64,000 nt of DNA, taken from the NCBI RefSeq assembly GCF_018141105.1, contig NZ_CP054839.1, positions 2,232,001-2,296,000 of the forward strand. The letters are read 5' to 3'. A program made the translations under genes and the position numbers. The notes under the pieces are model-generated. The model ran no database searches. It was not told the DNA's origin and saw nothing but the letters and a program-made list of their open reading frames with translations. The DNA comes from Saccharopolyspora erythraea. Lineage in GTDB: Bacteria; Actinomycetota; Actinomycetes; Mycobacteriales; Pseudonocardiaceae. Every line of letters starts with the position of its first letter. Within the stretch, counting starts at the first letter, position 1. Of this stretch, positions 27,201 to 40,098 are shown one piece after another.

Positions 27201-27921
27201 CGACAGCCTGATGCTGCCGTGGCTGTCCTCGCACGCCACCTGGGACGCCGACACCTCCGCGCTCATCGACTCGCTGCTGGAACCGGACGGGATCTTCGTC
27301 GACGTCGGCGCCTACGTCGGCTACCAGTCCGTGCGCGTGCTCAGCAGGCTCGGCAACAGCGGCGCGGTCGTCGCGGTCGAGCCGTGCAGGCGCAGCCAGG
27401 AGCTGCTCAGGCACAACATCGAGGTCAACGTCCCCTCGGCGTGGGGCAACCGGCTGGTGGTCGTGGACGGCGCGGCGTGGGACGGCGCGTGCGAGCTCGC
27501 GTCCGAACCGGCGCACGCGGGCGGCATGTCCGTCCGACCGGTCGACGAGGCCGAGCAGCCGGCCGACAAGGTCCGCGGCGTCCGCCTGGACAAGGAGCTC
27601 GAAAACCACGCACAGCTCAGCGACATGCGGCTCTCGGTCGTCCACGTCGACGTCGGTGGGAACGTGCACCGCGTGCTCGGTGGTCTCGTGCGGCTGCTGC
27701 GCCGCGACCGGCCGTCGATCGTGTGCTCCTTCACGCCGTCGGCGATCGGACGACTGGGTGACGACCCGTCGGCGGCGCTGCGGGAGTTCGGGACCTGGGG
27801 CTACGAGCTGGTCCCGGTCGGCCGCACGCAACCGGTCTCTGCCTCTGAGCTGCTAGAAGCCATCGAGGCGGCGGCCTCGACGAGCACCGTGAAGCTCTGG
27901 CTGCGCCCCAAGGGCCGCTGA
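24223..27921 (+). CDS. Glycosyltransferase / coiled-coil / FkbM methyltransferase giant
   Basis: A 1232-residue protein; GTG start with TAGGTT at 24211-24216 as -10 (6 bases, leaderless). Segment 1 (about 50-330) resembles a GT-A-like transferase, with VACTVACHG, VLYLEPTVQVFGAFDDLL and DHKVVRDPG. Segment 2 (about 440-800) looks like a GT-B/GT4 domain: IGAFVDHAEERQDNVLGL (near 572) and the UDP-sugar-binding EVAAHGVPVIAG (near 670). A helical, partly coiled-coil linker follows (about 815-960, with SELNRINQRQDQLDAQL). Segment 4 (about 1000-1230) is an FkbM methyltransferase with the SAM loop IFVDVGAYVGYQS (near 1022). There is no signal peptide or membrane span, so it should be cytosolic and build and O-methylate a glycan. 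It is followed directly by the rRNA promoters, with no other glycan genes nearby. Domain borders are estimates. Confidence 0.75.
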   Translation: MTDSQAHPDPVASGGRGPESSLQSGVLEQQAETFAEPEWPAEVPEEDDLASGTLVACTVACHGQLPAARVLRDSFLRRHPGSEFVLLLVDHPGSGEQDVVTPVDIGVRAADFARLAVACNAEQLRAVLRPRLLAHLLESGSTVLYLEPTVQVFGAFDDLLETLTRDRPVALVPRVLRPLHLDGLRPSPADLADSGTFDPSVFAVRPGAEGLLATWADQVQADPSASGAFLDSTPALVDHKVVRDPGVGLSVWNAAQRELTATDDGLHKVDGHELRSVHFDGFQPQRPWLLSADYADRPRVLLSENPVLAGLCAGYRNALVAAGYTREQPHPFETVLDGVVLPRALREEYRAAWVRGEEPPSPFQPGEPDPPAAFLDWAYAPADDDQEAAGASRWTTAVWTSDPVLRRDYPDPFGADAEAFREWCVGVGVASGRVPAAAVRRRTDRGRAALVDQLGVAVLGSGRLAELVRAAVATSGLPSADTPYYPVVLRCEPGIPVPSGRHVIDVRPDATSELPDEVAEVWVPSETARADARRNGGRTARVIALPLPDPGRVGLPGRKGARARHGLSDEFVIGAFVDHAEERQDNVLGLVTAFLAAFPEQEDVRLLIGVDSASRRPESAERLRLATANDPRVMLVEEDLDRGALLAASDCVASLHRAESGDRHALRLLEVAAHGVPVIAGDHGAVAELLGQEGARLVPCQGAGEPDVDAAAEVLREAAANPEEIADFGMRAREHLLERHNATHAGERLRERVEHAYRNWRTKWAQDRHGQFDDPLRPLLVARHALHRAPDVGVGSRNAMAPALRKAVLKVLSHYDEHIRDVMRSLVDGVEQTAAELLRRQYDADGDLDIDSLRSELNRINQRQDQLDAQLMGTDDGMVRARADLADQHRRLRGLEENQGSGESGDVLAQRIDSLTSAVERTLDRIDALERKHADSAAPAAVRTASHDAAHALQRTDVLERILLREHERNTGAGDGTTAPVLCDAGLLRLPADDSLMLPWLSSHATWDADTSALIDSLLEPDGIFVDVGAYVGYQSVRVLSRLGNSGAVVAVEPCRRSQELLRHNIEVNVPSAWGNRLVVVDGAAWDGACELASEPAHAGGMSVRPVDEAEQPADKVRGVRLDKELENHAQLSDMRLSVVHVDVGGNVHRVLGGLVRLLRRDRPSIVCSFTPSAIGRLGDDPSAALREFGTWGYELVPVGRTQPVSASELLEAIEAAASTSTVKLWLRPKGR

Positions 27922-27975
27922 GCCGGTCGGCCGCGATCCGCCCGCGGAAGTGTGTCAATGGGCTGACCAGGCGAT

Positions 27976-28004
27976 TTGACATCTACGGAGAGTGTGCGTA
28001 ACTT
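27976..28004 (+). promoter_or_regulatory. rRNA operon promoter P1
   Basis: TTGACA (27976-27981) and TAACTT (27999-28004) with a 17-bp spacer form a near-consensus vegetative promoter about 550 bases before the 16S gene. Confidence 0.75.
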
Positions 28005-28130
28005 TCTCTTCGCCGCACGGACGGCCGGACGGAACAGGACGCAAGAGCCTGGCGAGGACGGTGGCTGTGGGAGCGCCCGAGAGGCCTGCTAGGCTCGACG
28101 GAGCGCACACCACCTTGGGGCGCGCGGGGG

Positions 28131-28159
28131 TTGACCCCGCGAAGCGAACCAGGTAAAGT
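28131..28159 (+). promoter_or_regulatory. rRNA operon promoter P2
   Basis: TTGACC (28131-28136) and TAAAGT (28154-28159), again with a 17-bp spacer. Tandem promoters are usual for actinobacterial rRNA operons. Confidence 0.75.
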
Positions 28160-28374
28160 GTTGCGGTCGCTAGGTTTAGGACAACTGATCTGGCGCGTTC
28201 ACAACTCCATGCAGTGGCTCGAGGGTTTTGGCCGGGTTCGAGCGGGGAACACGGAAGTGACCCCCCTGAAAACGCCGAAATTGAGCCCTGCTAGTGTGGT
28301 GGACACAAGCGAGAGGAAATGCTCCCCGGAGCTTCGCGGCCTGAATTTGGGGTCGGGGTGATGGTGTGGGTGTG

Positions 28375-28398
28375 TTCTTTGAGAACTCAACAGCGTGC
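28375..28398 (+). promoter_or_regulatory. rRNA leader processing/antitermination box
   Basis: The leader motif TTCTTTGAGAACTCAACA is the conserved element before actinobacterial 16S genes, thought to act in antitermination or RNase III processing. A matching TTTGAGAACT recurs in the 16S-23S spacer at 30281-30290. Confidence 0.65.
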
Positions 28399-28553
28399 CG
28401 ATGATTTAGGTTAGTGTAGATTTTATGCCCCTGAATCTCGTGGATGACCAGGGTTTTTGTGGTTGTTGATCGGGGTTTGGTGGTTTCTTTGAGTATGGCG
28501 CTCCGACCCTGTGGGGTTGTTTGAGTGTCTGCTGGGATTGTTTTCGACAGTCA

Positions 28554-33388
<4,835 letters not shown>

Positions 33389-33507
33389 AAAGGTTGCTGC
33401 GCATCCACTATACGGTGTCTGAGACAACAATCAGGCACATAATTGAATGGTCTGTGATGGACCCTTGAGGTTTCCTGCCTGCACGTGGGTGTGTGGTGGG
33501 GTGGGGT

Positions 33508-33627
33508 TTGTCGGTGGCGATAGCGGTGGGGAAACGCCCGGTCCCTTTCCGAACCCGGAAGCTAAGCCTGCCAGCGCCGATGGTACTGCACTCGACAGGG
33601 TGTGGGAGAGTAGGACACCGCCGACAA
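33508..33627 (+). rRNA. rrf: 5S ribosomal RNA
   Basis: About 120 bases with terminal stem pairing (TTGTCGGTGGCG with CGCCGACAA) and the conserved loop CCCGGTCCCTTTCCGAACCC. It follows the 23S gene after about 120 bases of spacer. Confidence 0.93.
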
Positions 33628-33639
33628 TCAACGAGAGAT

Positions 33640-33679
33640 GGTGGGGTCACCCGAGTATTCGGGTGGCCCCACCTTTTTT
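33640..33679 (+). terminator. rRNA operon terminator
   Basis: A 14-bp stem (GGTGGGGTCACCCG at 33640-33653 with CGGGTGGCCCCACC at 33660-33673, one G-U pair) with a 6-base loop and six T residues. This is the clearest intrinsic terminator in the window. Confidence 0.93.
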
Positions 33680-33918
33680 GTGTTTTTTGGGGCGTGTTGG
33701 GGTGTGTGGTGGCGGGGGAGCTGTCCGACGGGGCGGAACCTGTGGGTTGTGGTGTGTGGGGCTGCTCCGGGTCGGGGCCGCCCCTTCTTGTTGGGCTTGT
33801 GGGGTGCTGGGGTGGTTGTGGGCGAGAGCCGGCGAGCCGTCCGGGTGGGTTGGTCGGGCTTGTGGCTGGTGCTTCGCGGTAGGTGATGTGGCCTGGTCGG
33901 GGGTGGTGGGGGAGCGCG
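33680..33918. other. G+T-rich intergenic region after the rRNA terminator
   Basis: About 240 bases with a strong excess of G and T over C and A on the plus strand and many GGGG runs. It has no gene-like codon use and no tRNA. Its right end holds the -10 box of the next gene (TAGGCT, 33919-33924). Confidence 0.5.
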
Positions 33919-33931
33919 TAGGCTCCGGGCC

Positions 33932-34684
33932 ATGGGTGGTGTTCGGATTCTCGTGGTGCAGCCGTCGGCGCTCGATCCGGTGGGGACGTTGGGGGACTGG
34001 CTCACCGGTGCGGGGGCGCAGCTCGAGGTGCTCGTGCCCGCCGAGCAGGGGTTGCCCGACGAGCTGACCGGTTTCGACGCGCTCGTCGTCCTCGGTGGGG
34101 AGATGAGCGCCTACGACGATGCCGACCATCCGTGGCTGGCCGACGTTCGGCGGCTGCTCAGCAGGGCTGTGGCCGGGAAGGTGCCGGTGCTCGCCATCTG
34201 CCTCGGCGCCCATCTTCTGGCCGCGGCCACCGGTGGTCAGGTGCGGGCGGCGCGCAAGGGACCGGAGGCCGGCACGCTGCTCGTCGCGAAGCGGGACATC
34301 GCGATGGAGGACCCGCTGATCGGTCCGTTGCCGCTGACGCCCGACGTGTTCCAGTTCCACGGTGACGAGGTGAGCCCGCTGCCGCCTTCGGCGCGGCTGC
34401 TGGCTTCGTCGCCGAAGTGCGAGAACCAGATCTTCCGTGTTGGCGACTACGCCTACGGCCTGCAGTTCCACATCGAGACCACCACCGAGGTCGTGCTCGA
34501 ATGGGAGCGCAGCATGCCCGAGATCGCCGAGGTCGTCCGGCCGGGCCAACTGGAGCCCGACTACCTCGACGCCTTCCACGAAGACCTGGCGGAAACGTGG
34601 CGGCCGGTCGCCGAGCGCTTCGTCGAGCTGGCCGCCACCCCTCCCGCGGATCGTCCCGTGAGCAGGCACCTCCCGCTGGTGTGA
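33932..34684 (+). CDS. Class I glutamine amidotransferase (GMP synthase-like)
   Basis: A 250-residue stand-alone GATase1. The nucleophile is Cys90 in AICLGAHLLA, with the His180/Glu182 pair in LQFHIET completing the triad; FDALVVLGGEMSAYDD forms the oxyanion region. No synthetase domain is attached. Related proteins include gamma-glutamylpolyamine hydrolases and carbapenem-type amidotransferases, so hydrolysis of gamma-glutamyl compounds is possible given the nearby glutamine metabolism genes (inference). The start is probably leaderless, 7 bases after TAGGCT. Confidence 0.82.
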   Translation: MGGVRILVVQPSALDPVGTLGDWLTGAGAQLEVLVPAEQGLPDELTGFDALVVLGGEMSAYDDADHPWLADVRRLLSRAVAGKVPVLAICLGAHLLAAATGGQVRAARKGPEAGTLLVAKRDIAMEDPLIGPLPLTPDVFQFHGDEVSPLPPSARLLASSPKCENQIFRVGDYAYGLQFHIETTTEVVLEWERSMPEIAEVVRPGQLEPDYLDAFHEDLAETWRPVAERFVELAATPPADRPVSRHLPLV

Positions 34685-34737
34685 TCACGTCGTCGGGTCG
34701 CTTCGGCGACGGGGTCGAGTAGGACTACGGTTCGACC

Positions 34738-37700
34738 ATGGCCAACAGCGGTTCGCCTCGTTCAGGCTCGGTGCCGTCGCCGGCCCGCTACGGGTTCAGC
34801 GACGCGGCACGTGCGGAAGGGCAACTGCGCGCCGCCGGATGGTGGACGGACTCGGGGCCGACCAGCACTGCCGAGCCGGTCCTGGCCGCCCTGTCCAGGG
34901 CTCCCGACCCCGAACTCGCTCTGCACTCGGTCGACCGCCTGCGCGAATCCATGGGCGACGGGTGGGGCGAGCTTTCCGAGGACCTCACCACCGATGCGGG
35001 GCTGCGCGGACGGCTCGTCGGAGTCCTCGGAGCCTCCAGAGCACTGGTGGACCACCTGGTGGCCCACCCGGACCACTGGCGGCGGTTGCGTTCGGACGAA
35101 GGCTCGCCGCTCAAGTCGCTCGACGAGTACACCTCCGTGCTGCTGGAAGCGGTCGAAGCCGGGGACGGCAGCGGTCCATCGGGCACGGCGGACGGCCCGG
35201 TGGCTGGCCTGCGCGGCCAGGACGCGGTGAGCGCGTTGCGCGCCGGCTACCGCGCGCTGCTGCTCGACGTCGCGGCTGCCGACCTGGCGAGTGTGGTGGA
35301 GCCGGACGTGCCGGTGATGGCCTACGAGGACGTCGCCGCCCTGTTGTCGGACGTGGCGGTGGCCGCGCTTCGGGCCGCGCTGTCGGTGGCGGTGGCCGAG
35401 CTCGCGCACTCCGGTGTCGACCTGACCGAGGAGCCTGCGCGCCTGGCGGTGATCGCCATGGGCAAGTGCGGCGGCCACGAGCTGAACTACGTCAGCGACG
35501 TCGACGTCGTCTTCGTCGCCGACGACGAGAAGGACATCGCGGGGGCTACGCGGCTCGCCAGCATGATGATGCGCATCGCGAGCGCGTCGTTCTTCGAGGT
35601 CGACGCCGCGCTGCGGCCCGAGGGCAAGGCGGGCGCGCTGGTGCGCACGCTCGACGGCCACCTGAACTACTACCGCCGCTGGGCCCGCACGTGGGAGTTC
35701 CAGGCGCTGCTCAAAGCCCGCCCGGTGGCGGGTGACGCCGATCTGGGGCAGCGGTACCTGGAGGCGGTCCAGCCGCTGGTGTGGACGGCGTCGGAGCGCG
35801 AGGGGTTCGTCTCCGACGTGCAGTCGATGCGCCGCAGGGTTGAGGACCACGTGCCGGCCGAGCTGTCGGACCGGGAGCTGAAGCTGGGGCGCGGTGGACT
35901 GCGCGACGTGGAGTTCGCGGTGCAGCTACTGCAGATGGTGCACGGACGCGGCGACGACACGTTGCGTACCTCGACCACTGTGGACGCGCTGCGCGCCCTG
36001 GGTGAGGGCGGGTACGTGGCGCGGTCCGACGCCGCCGACCTCATGGACTCCTACCGCTTCCTGCGGGGCCTGGAGCACCGGTTGCAGCTGCGCAGGCTGC
36101 GTCGCACCCACCTGTTCCCCGCGACCGACGACGCCGAGGAGCTGCACTTCCTGGCACGGGCGGCCGGGCTGCGCTCCAGCGGCCGGCGCAGCGCCGGCTC
36201 GGTGCTGGTCGCGGAGTTCCGCAGGCACAGCAGCCGTGTCCGGCGGTTGCACGAGAAGCTGTTCTACCGGCCGCTGCTGGAGGCGGTGGCCAAGGTGCCG
36301 ACGGAGGCGCTGCGGCTGACCACCGGTGCCGCGGTGGAGCGGCTGGCGGCGCTCGGCTACTCCTCGCCGGAGGGCGCGCTGCGGCACATCGAGGCCCTGA
36401 CGTCCGGGATGTCGCGGCGGGCGAGCATCCAGGGCGCGCTGCTGCCGATGCTGCTGGACCTGCTGGCAAACACTCCGGACCCCGACGGGGGGCTGCTGGC
36501 CTACCGGAAGGTGTCGGAGGCGCTGGCCGAAACGCCCTGGTACCTGCGGCTGCTGCGGGACGAGGGCGTGGTCGCGGAGCGCCTGGCGCTGCTGCTCGGG
36601 ACCTCGAAGCTGGTGCCCGAACTGCTGGTGCGCGCGCCGGAGGTGCTGCGGCTGCTGTCGGACACGCCCGCTCTCGCCGAGCGAGACCCAGGAGAGGTGG
36701 CGCAGTCGTTGCGCAGCGCGGTCGGGCGGTACTCGGAGCCGGAGCGAGCGGTGGCCGCCGCGCGTTCGCTGCGGCGCCACGAGCTGCTGCGCATCGCGTG
36801 CGCGGACCTGCTGGGGCTGATGGAGCCGACGTCGGTGTTCCGGGCGCTGTCGAGCGTCTGGGTGGCCGTGCTGGAGGCGGCGCTGGACGTCTCGGTGCGT
36901 TCGGTGGGCGCTCGGTCGGATTGGGGCTCGGTACCGGCGCGCATCGCCGTCATCGGCATGGGCAGGCTCGGCGGGGCGGAGCTGGGATACGGCTCCGACG
37001 CCGACGTGATGTTCGTGTGCGAGCCGGTCGGGGACGCCGACGACACCACCGCGGTCAAGTTCTCCACCGCGGTCGTGGAGCAGGTGCGGCGGCTGCTCGG
37101 CTCGCCGAGCCAGGACCCGCCGCTGGAGGTCGACATCGACCTGCGTCCGGAAGGCAAGCGGGGCCCGGTGGTCCGGACGCTGGACTCCTACCTGAACTAC
37201 TACCGGCGGTGGTCCGAGGTGTGGGAGGCGCAGGCTCTGCTGCGGGCACGCCCGGTCGCCGGTGATGCGGACCTTGGCGACCGGTTCTGCCGCGCCATCG
37301 ACCCGATGCGCTACCCGGAAGGCGGCCTGGACGAGGTGAAGATCCGCGAGATCCGCCGGATCAAGGCGCGGGTCGACTCCGAGCGGCTGCCCAGGGGAGC
37401 GGACCCGGCGACGCACACCAAGCTCGGGCGCGGAGGGCTGGCCGACGTCGAGTGGACGTTGCAGCTGCTGCAACTGCGCTTCGGTCACGACAACGAGGAG
37501 CTGCGGACCACCTCGACCGTCGAGGGGCTGGCCGCCGCGGCGCGACTCGGTCTCCTGGAGCAGCAGCAGGCCGACGAGCTGACCGAGGCGTGGACGCTGG
37601 CGATGCGCGCCCGCAACGCGGTGATGCTGGTGCGGGGCAAGTCCGGCGACCAGCTTCCCAAGCAGACCCGCGAGCTGGTCGCGGTGGCCGCCGCGCTGGG

Positions 37701-37800
37701 ATATCCGGCGGGGGTCGACACCGGTGAGGTCGTCGACGACTACCTGCGGGTGACCCGGCACGCGCGCACCGTCGTGGAGCACGTCTTCTACGAGGGATGA
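34738..37800 (+). CDS. glnE: Bifunctional glutamine-synthetase adenylyltransferase/deadenylylase
   Basis: A 1020-residue protein with two nucleotidyltransferase domains. The first has VIAMGKCGGHELNYVSDVDVVFV (key GxxGGxE and DxD), the second VIGMGRLGGAELGYGSDADVMFV; each is followed by EVD(A/I)DLRPEGK-type strands and a helical KLGRGGLxDVE segment. GlnE adds and removes AMP on the regulatory tyrosine of GlnA according to nitrogen status. TACGGT at 34726-34731 ends 6 bases before the ATG, suggesting a leaderless message. GlnA is 2.3 kb downstream on the other strand. Confidence 0.96.
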   Translation: MANSGSPRSGSVPSPARYGFSDAARAEGQLRAAGWWTDSGPTSTAEPVLAALSRAPDPELALHSVDRLRESMGDGWGELSEDLTTDAGLRGRLVGVLGASRALVDHLVAHPDHWRRLRSDEGSPLKSLDEYTSVLLEAVEAGDGSGPSGTADGPVAGLRGQDAVSALRAGYRALLLDVAAADLASVVEPDVPVMAYEDVAALLSDVAVAALRAALSVAVAELAHSGVDLTEEPARLAVIAMGKCGGHELNYVSDVDVVFVADDEKDIAGATRLASMMMRIASASFFEVDAALRPEGKAGALVRTLDGHLNYYRRWARTWEFQALLKARPVAGDADLGQRYLEAVQPLVWTASEREGFVSDVQSMRRRVEDHVPAELSDRELKLGRGGLRDVEFAVQLLQMVHGRGDDTLRTSTTVDALRALGEGGYVARSDAADLMDSYRFLRGLEHRLQLRRLRRTHLFPATDDAEELHFLARAAGLRSSGRRSAGSVLVAEFRRHSSRVRRLHEKLFYRPLLEAVAKVPTEALRLTTGAAVERLAALGYSSPEGALRHIEALTSGMSRRASIQGALLPMLLDLLANTPDPDGGLLAYRKVSEALAETPWYLRLLRDEGVVAERLALLLGTSKLVPELLVRAPEVLRLLSDTPALAERDPGEVAQSLRSAVGRYSEPERAVAAARSLRRHELLRIACADLLGLMEPTSVFRALSSVWVAVLEAALDVSVRSVGARSDWGSVPARIAVIGMGRLGGAELGYGSDADVMFVCEPVGDADDTTAVKFSTAVVEQVRRLLGSPSQDPPLEVDIDLRPEGKRGPVVRTLDSYLNYYRRWSEVWEAQALLRARPVAGDADLGDRFCRAIDPMRYPEGGLDEVKIREIRRIKARVDSERLPRGADPATHTKLGRGGLADVEWTLQLLQLRFGHDNEELRTTSTVEGLAAAARLGLLEQQQADELTEAWTLAMRARNAVMLVRGKSGDQLPKQTRELVAVAAALGYPAGVDTGEVVDDYLRVTRHARTVVEHVFYEG

Positions 37801-37857
37801 TCGTCCATTGTGGATGATCAATGGCGGGAGGTGCCGCGTCCGAAGTAGGCTGGCGGT

Positions 37858-38358
37858 GTGGTGGATCGCATTCGACGAGCTGAAGAGGACGATCACGCGC
37901 GAATCGTCGAGGCCATCGGCACCTGGTGGTCGGACTCGCGCAGCCCGCAGGCCGCGCGGGAACTGTCCATGCTGGTGCCCAGACTGTTCCTGCAGCACTT
38001 CGCGGGCACGAGCCTCGTGATCGAGCGCGACGGCGGATTCCTGGGATTCCTGGTGGGTTTCGTGTCCCAGGACCACCCGGAGCAGGCCTACGTCCACTTC
38101 GTCGGAGTCGATCCCGCGCAGCGTCGCGGCGGTGTGGCGCGGCGCCTCTACGAGACGTTCTTCGACACCGTGCGGCGGGCCGGTTGCACGACGGTCAAGT
38201 GCATCACCTCGCCGGTCAACACCGGCTCGGTCGGTTTCCACCGCAGGATGGGTTTCTCGCTCGTTCCCGGTGACGACGAGGTCGACGGACTGCCGGTGCA
38301 CAGCGATTACGACGGCCTCGGCCAGGACCGGGTGTGCTTCGTCCGGGAACTGGCCTAG
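37858..38358 (+). CDS. GNAT-family N-acetyltransferase
   Basis: A 166-residue GNAT. The acetyl-CoA loop is VDPAQRRGGVARRLYE (R/Q-x-x-G-x-A), preceded by the beta-4 strand YVHFVGV; the C-terminal GFHRRMGFSLVPGDDEV is the beta-6/beta-7 region. The substrate is unknown. The GTG at 37858 lies 6 bases after TAGGCT (37846-37851), so probably leaderless; a second GTG at 37861 is the alternative. It is not part of the glnE transcript by this reading. Confidence 0.85.
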   Translation: MVDRIRRAEEDDHARIVEAIGTWWSDSRSPQAARELSMLVPRLFLQHFAGTSLVIERDGGFLGFLVGFVSQDHPEQAYVHFVGVDPAQRRGGVARRLYETFFDTVRRAGCTTVKCITSPVNTGSVGFHRRMGFSLVPGDDEVDGLPVHSDYDGLGQDRVCFVRELA

Positions 38359-39063
38359 CGGCGCGACTCTCTGCCCGTGCGGTGTGTTGCGGCAGCGCGC
38401 AAGTTCTCGGTCGACCAGTAGGCCGGAAGTCCTTTTCCTCGAGGCATCACCGCAATTGGTATATGACGTGAGCGGTGGTATCACGCGAATGGCAGAGTCG
38501 ACCGTTGCGCGTTCCGGAATCGAATCGCGGAACGGCTGGGCCGATCGAGGTCGGCGTGTCATCATCGCCCGCAGTTGCGCATTCGCCACGAGAGGACGAT
38601 TCCAGCGCTATTGGCGAAAAGCCCGGGCCTGACCCCCCGACATCGCTCGGGCCGGCGCCTTGCTCGGGCCGGTGGAATCCGGAGAGCGGTTTCGTTGGTA
38701 GCAACGCGGAACTGGGCTGACCGGCGCAGCTGCTTCCTCGCGTGCCGGGCGTTCAGCTGATCGGCCCAGCAGGAAGTGATCGGCACGGCAGCTGCGGCGA
38801 TGGGCCGTACGGCCGACCGGGTCGCGGACGACCGGCGGTCGATGAGACGGACATCGCGGGCGTCGCAGGAGAATTCGGCTGCAATGGGATCAGCCGAAAG
38901 CTGAATTCCACCGCTTCCCAACGGATTCGGTGGATCGCACGAAAACCCGATCAACGCGATTCGTGGCCCGTTCGGCCGCTCACGGCGTGGCTGCTGCGCG
39001 GGTAGCCTGCCCTGAAGGGCTCATCCGTGCTTGACCAATGCGCGATCTGAACGGGAGTGCACG
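38359..39063. other. 700-bp region without a convincing gene
   Basis: Open frames here have random third positions, unlike the GC-ending codons of all neighbours, and none has a ribosome binding site plus a recognisable product. There is an 11-bp direct repeat (GCTCGGGCCGG twice near 38645-38675) and a small inverted repeat (TTCGGCT 38874-38880, AGCCGAA 38892-38898). The region may be degraded or imported DNA. I see no RNA gene in it. Confidence 0.5.
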
Positions 39064-39930
39064 GTGTCGGAGAACTTCGAACTGCTCGTCCACCGCCAGG
39101 CGCTCTGCGGGGAAGGTCCGTTGTGGATGCCGACCCTCAATTGTGTTTACTGGGTGGACATCCTGCGGCGGGAATTGCACACCTACCACCGGGAATCCGG
39201 CATCGACGAGGTGCGGGTCCTGCCCGGGGTGGTGACCGCGCTCGCCGCGACCCGCAGCGGCCAGCTCATCGCGGCCGCCGACCGCGGGTTCGCCCGGCTC
39301 TACCCGGGGAGGGCGGCACTGGACCCGGTCACGGCGGTGCAGAGCGGCGACCGGATGAACGACGGGGCGTGCGACCCCGCGGGCCGGTTCGTGGCCGGCA
39401 CGCTCACGCACGCCAACGACCCGCAGCGCAGCGCGCTGTTCCTGCTCGACGGCGGCCGGGCCCGGCCGATCGTGGACGGGCTGACGGTGGCCAACGGCGT
39501 GGCGTGGAGCCCGGACGGCTCGCGGATGTACCTGGTCGACACCGCGCCGAGGACGATCTGGGTCTACGACTACGACGTCGAGCGCGGGCGGGCCAGGAAC
39601 GGGAGGCGGTGGATCGTGTGCTCGGACAGCGAGGGCAGGCCCGACGGCATCGCCGTGGACTCCGAGGGCGGGGTGTGGGTGGCGATGCACTGGTCGGGCC
39701 GCATCCACCGCTACGCGCCCAGCGGTGACCTCGAGACGGTGCTGTGGGCGCCGACCAGGAGGATCACCAGCATCGCCTTCGGTGGTCCGCGCCTGGACGA
39801 GATGTACGTGACCTCCGCGTGCTTCGGCTACGACGAGCGGGCACTGGTCGCCGACCCCTACGCCGGCGCGCTGTTCCGGTTCCGGCCGGGGACGTCCGGA
39901 CTGTCGCTGGCGCCCTGGAACGGCCTGTAG
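39064..39930 (+). CDS. SMP-30/gluconolactonase family sugar lactonase
   Basis: A 288-residue six-bladed beta-propeller. Metal-site residues are visible: the Glu in GEGPLW, the Asn in RMNDGACD, the Asn in VANGVAWSPD and the Asp in RPDGIAVDSEGG. It should hydrolyse an aldonolactone, in the cytoplasm, because no signal peptide is present. The GTG at 39064 matches the conserved family start; an upstream in-frame start at 39031 is less likely. No sugar dehydrogenase is adjacent, so the pathway is unknown. Confidence 0.88.
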   Translation: MSENFELLVHRQALCGEGPLWMPTLNCVYWVDILRRELHTYHRESGIDEVRVLPGVVTALAATRSGQLIAAADRGFARLYPGRAALDPVTAVQSGDRMNDGACDPAGRFVAGTLTHANDPQRSALFLLDGGRARPIVDGLTVANGVAWSPDGSRMYLVDTAPRTIWVYDYDVERGRARNGRRWIVCSDSEGRPDGIAVDSEGGVWVAMHWSGRIHRYAPSGDLETVLWAPTRRITSIAFGGPRLDEMYVTSACFGYDERALVADPYAGALFRFRPGTSGLSLAPWNGL

Positions 39931-40047
39931 TGCCGTCTGGAGGGCTCGCAGAGGGCTTGTAGCGCGCTCTCGAGGGGTCTGTGTCCCGCTGTCGGGACGT
40001 GCGGAATAATCCACTGTGGACAAAAGCTGTTTGGTCGGGAAAAGACG

Positions 40048-40080
40048 AGGGCCGGTGGCACCAGAGGTGCCACCGGCCCT
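40048..40080. terminator. Terminator between SMP-30 and glnA
   Basis: A perfect 15-bp stem (AGGGCCGGTGGCACC at 40048-40062, complementary arm 40066-40080) with a 3-base loop, in the convergent gap just downstream of glnA. Confidence 0.85.
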
Positions 40081-40098
40081 GCCGTGCGCGTCAGTCGA

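Noticed and set aside
24124-27831. 1235-codon open frame antisense to the glycosyltransferase giant
   Set aside because: Same shadow effect; the sense frame has GT and FkbM motifs and a start with a -10 box.
38562-38954. 130-codon minus-strand open frame in the 38-39 kb gap
   Set aside because: Its third codon positions are random, it has no RBS and the sequence resembles no family.
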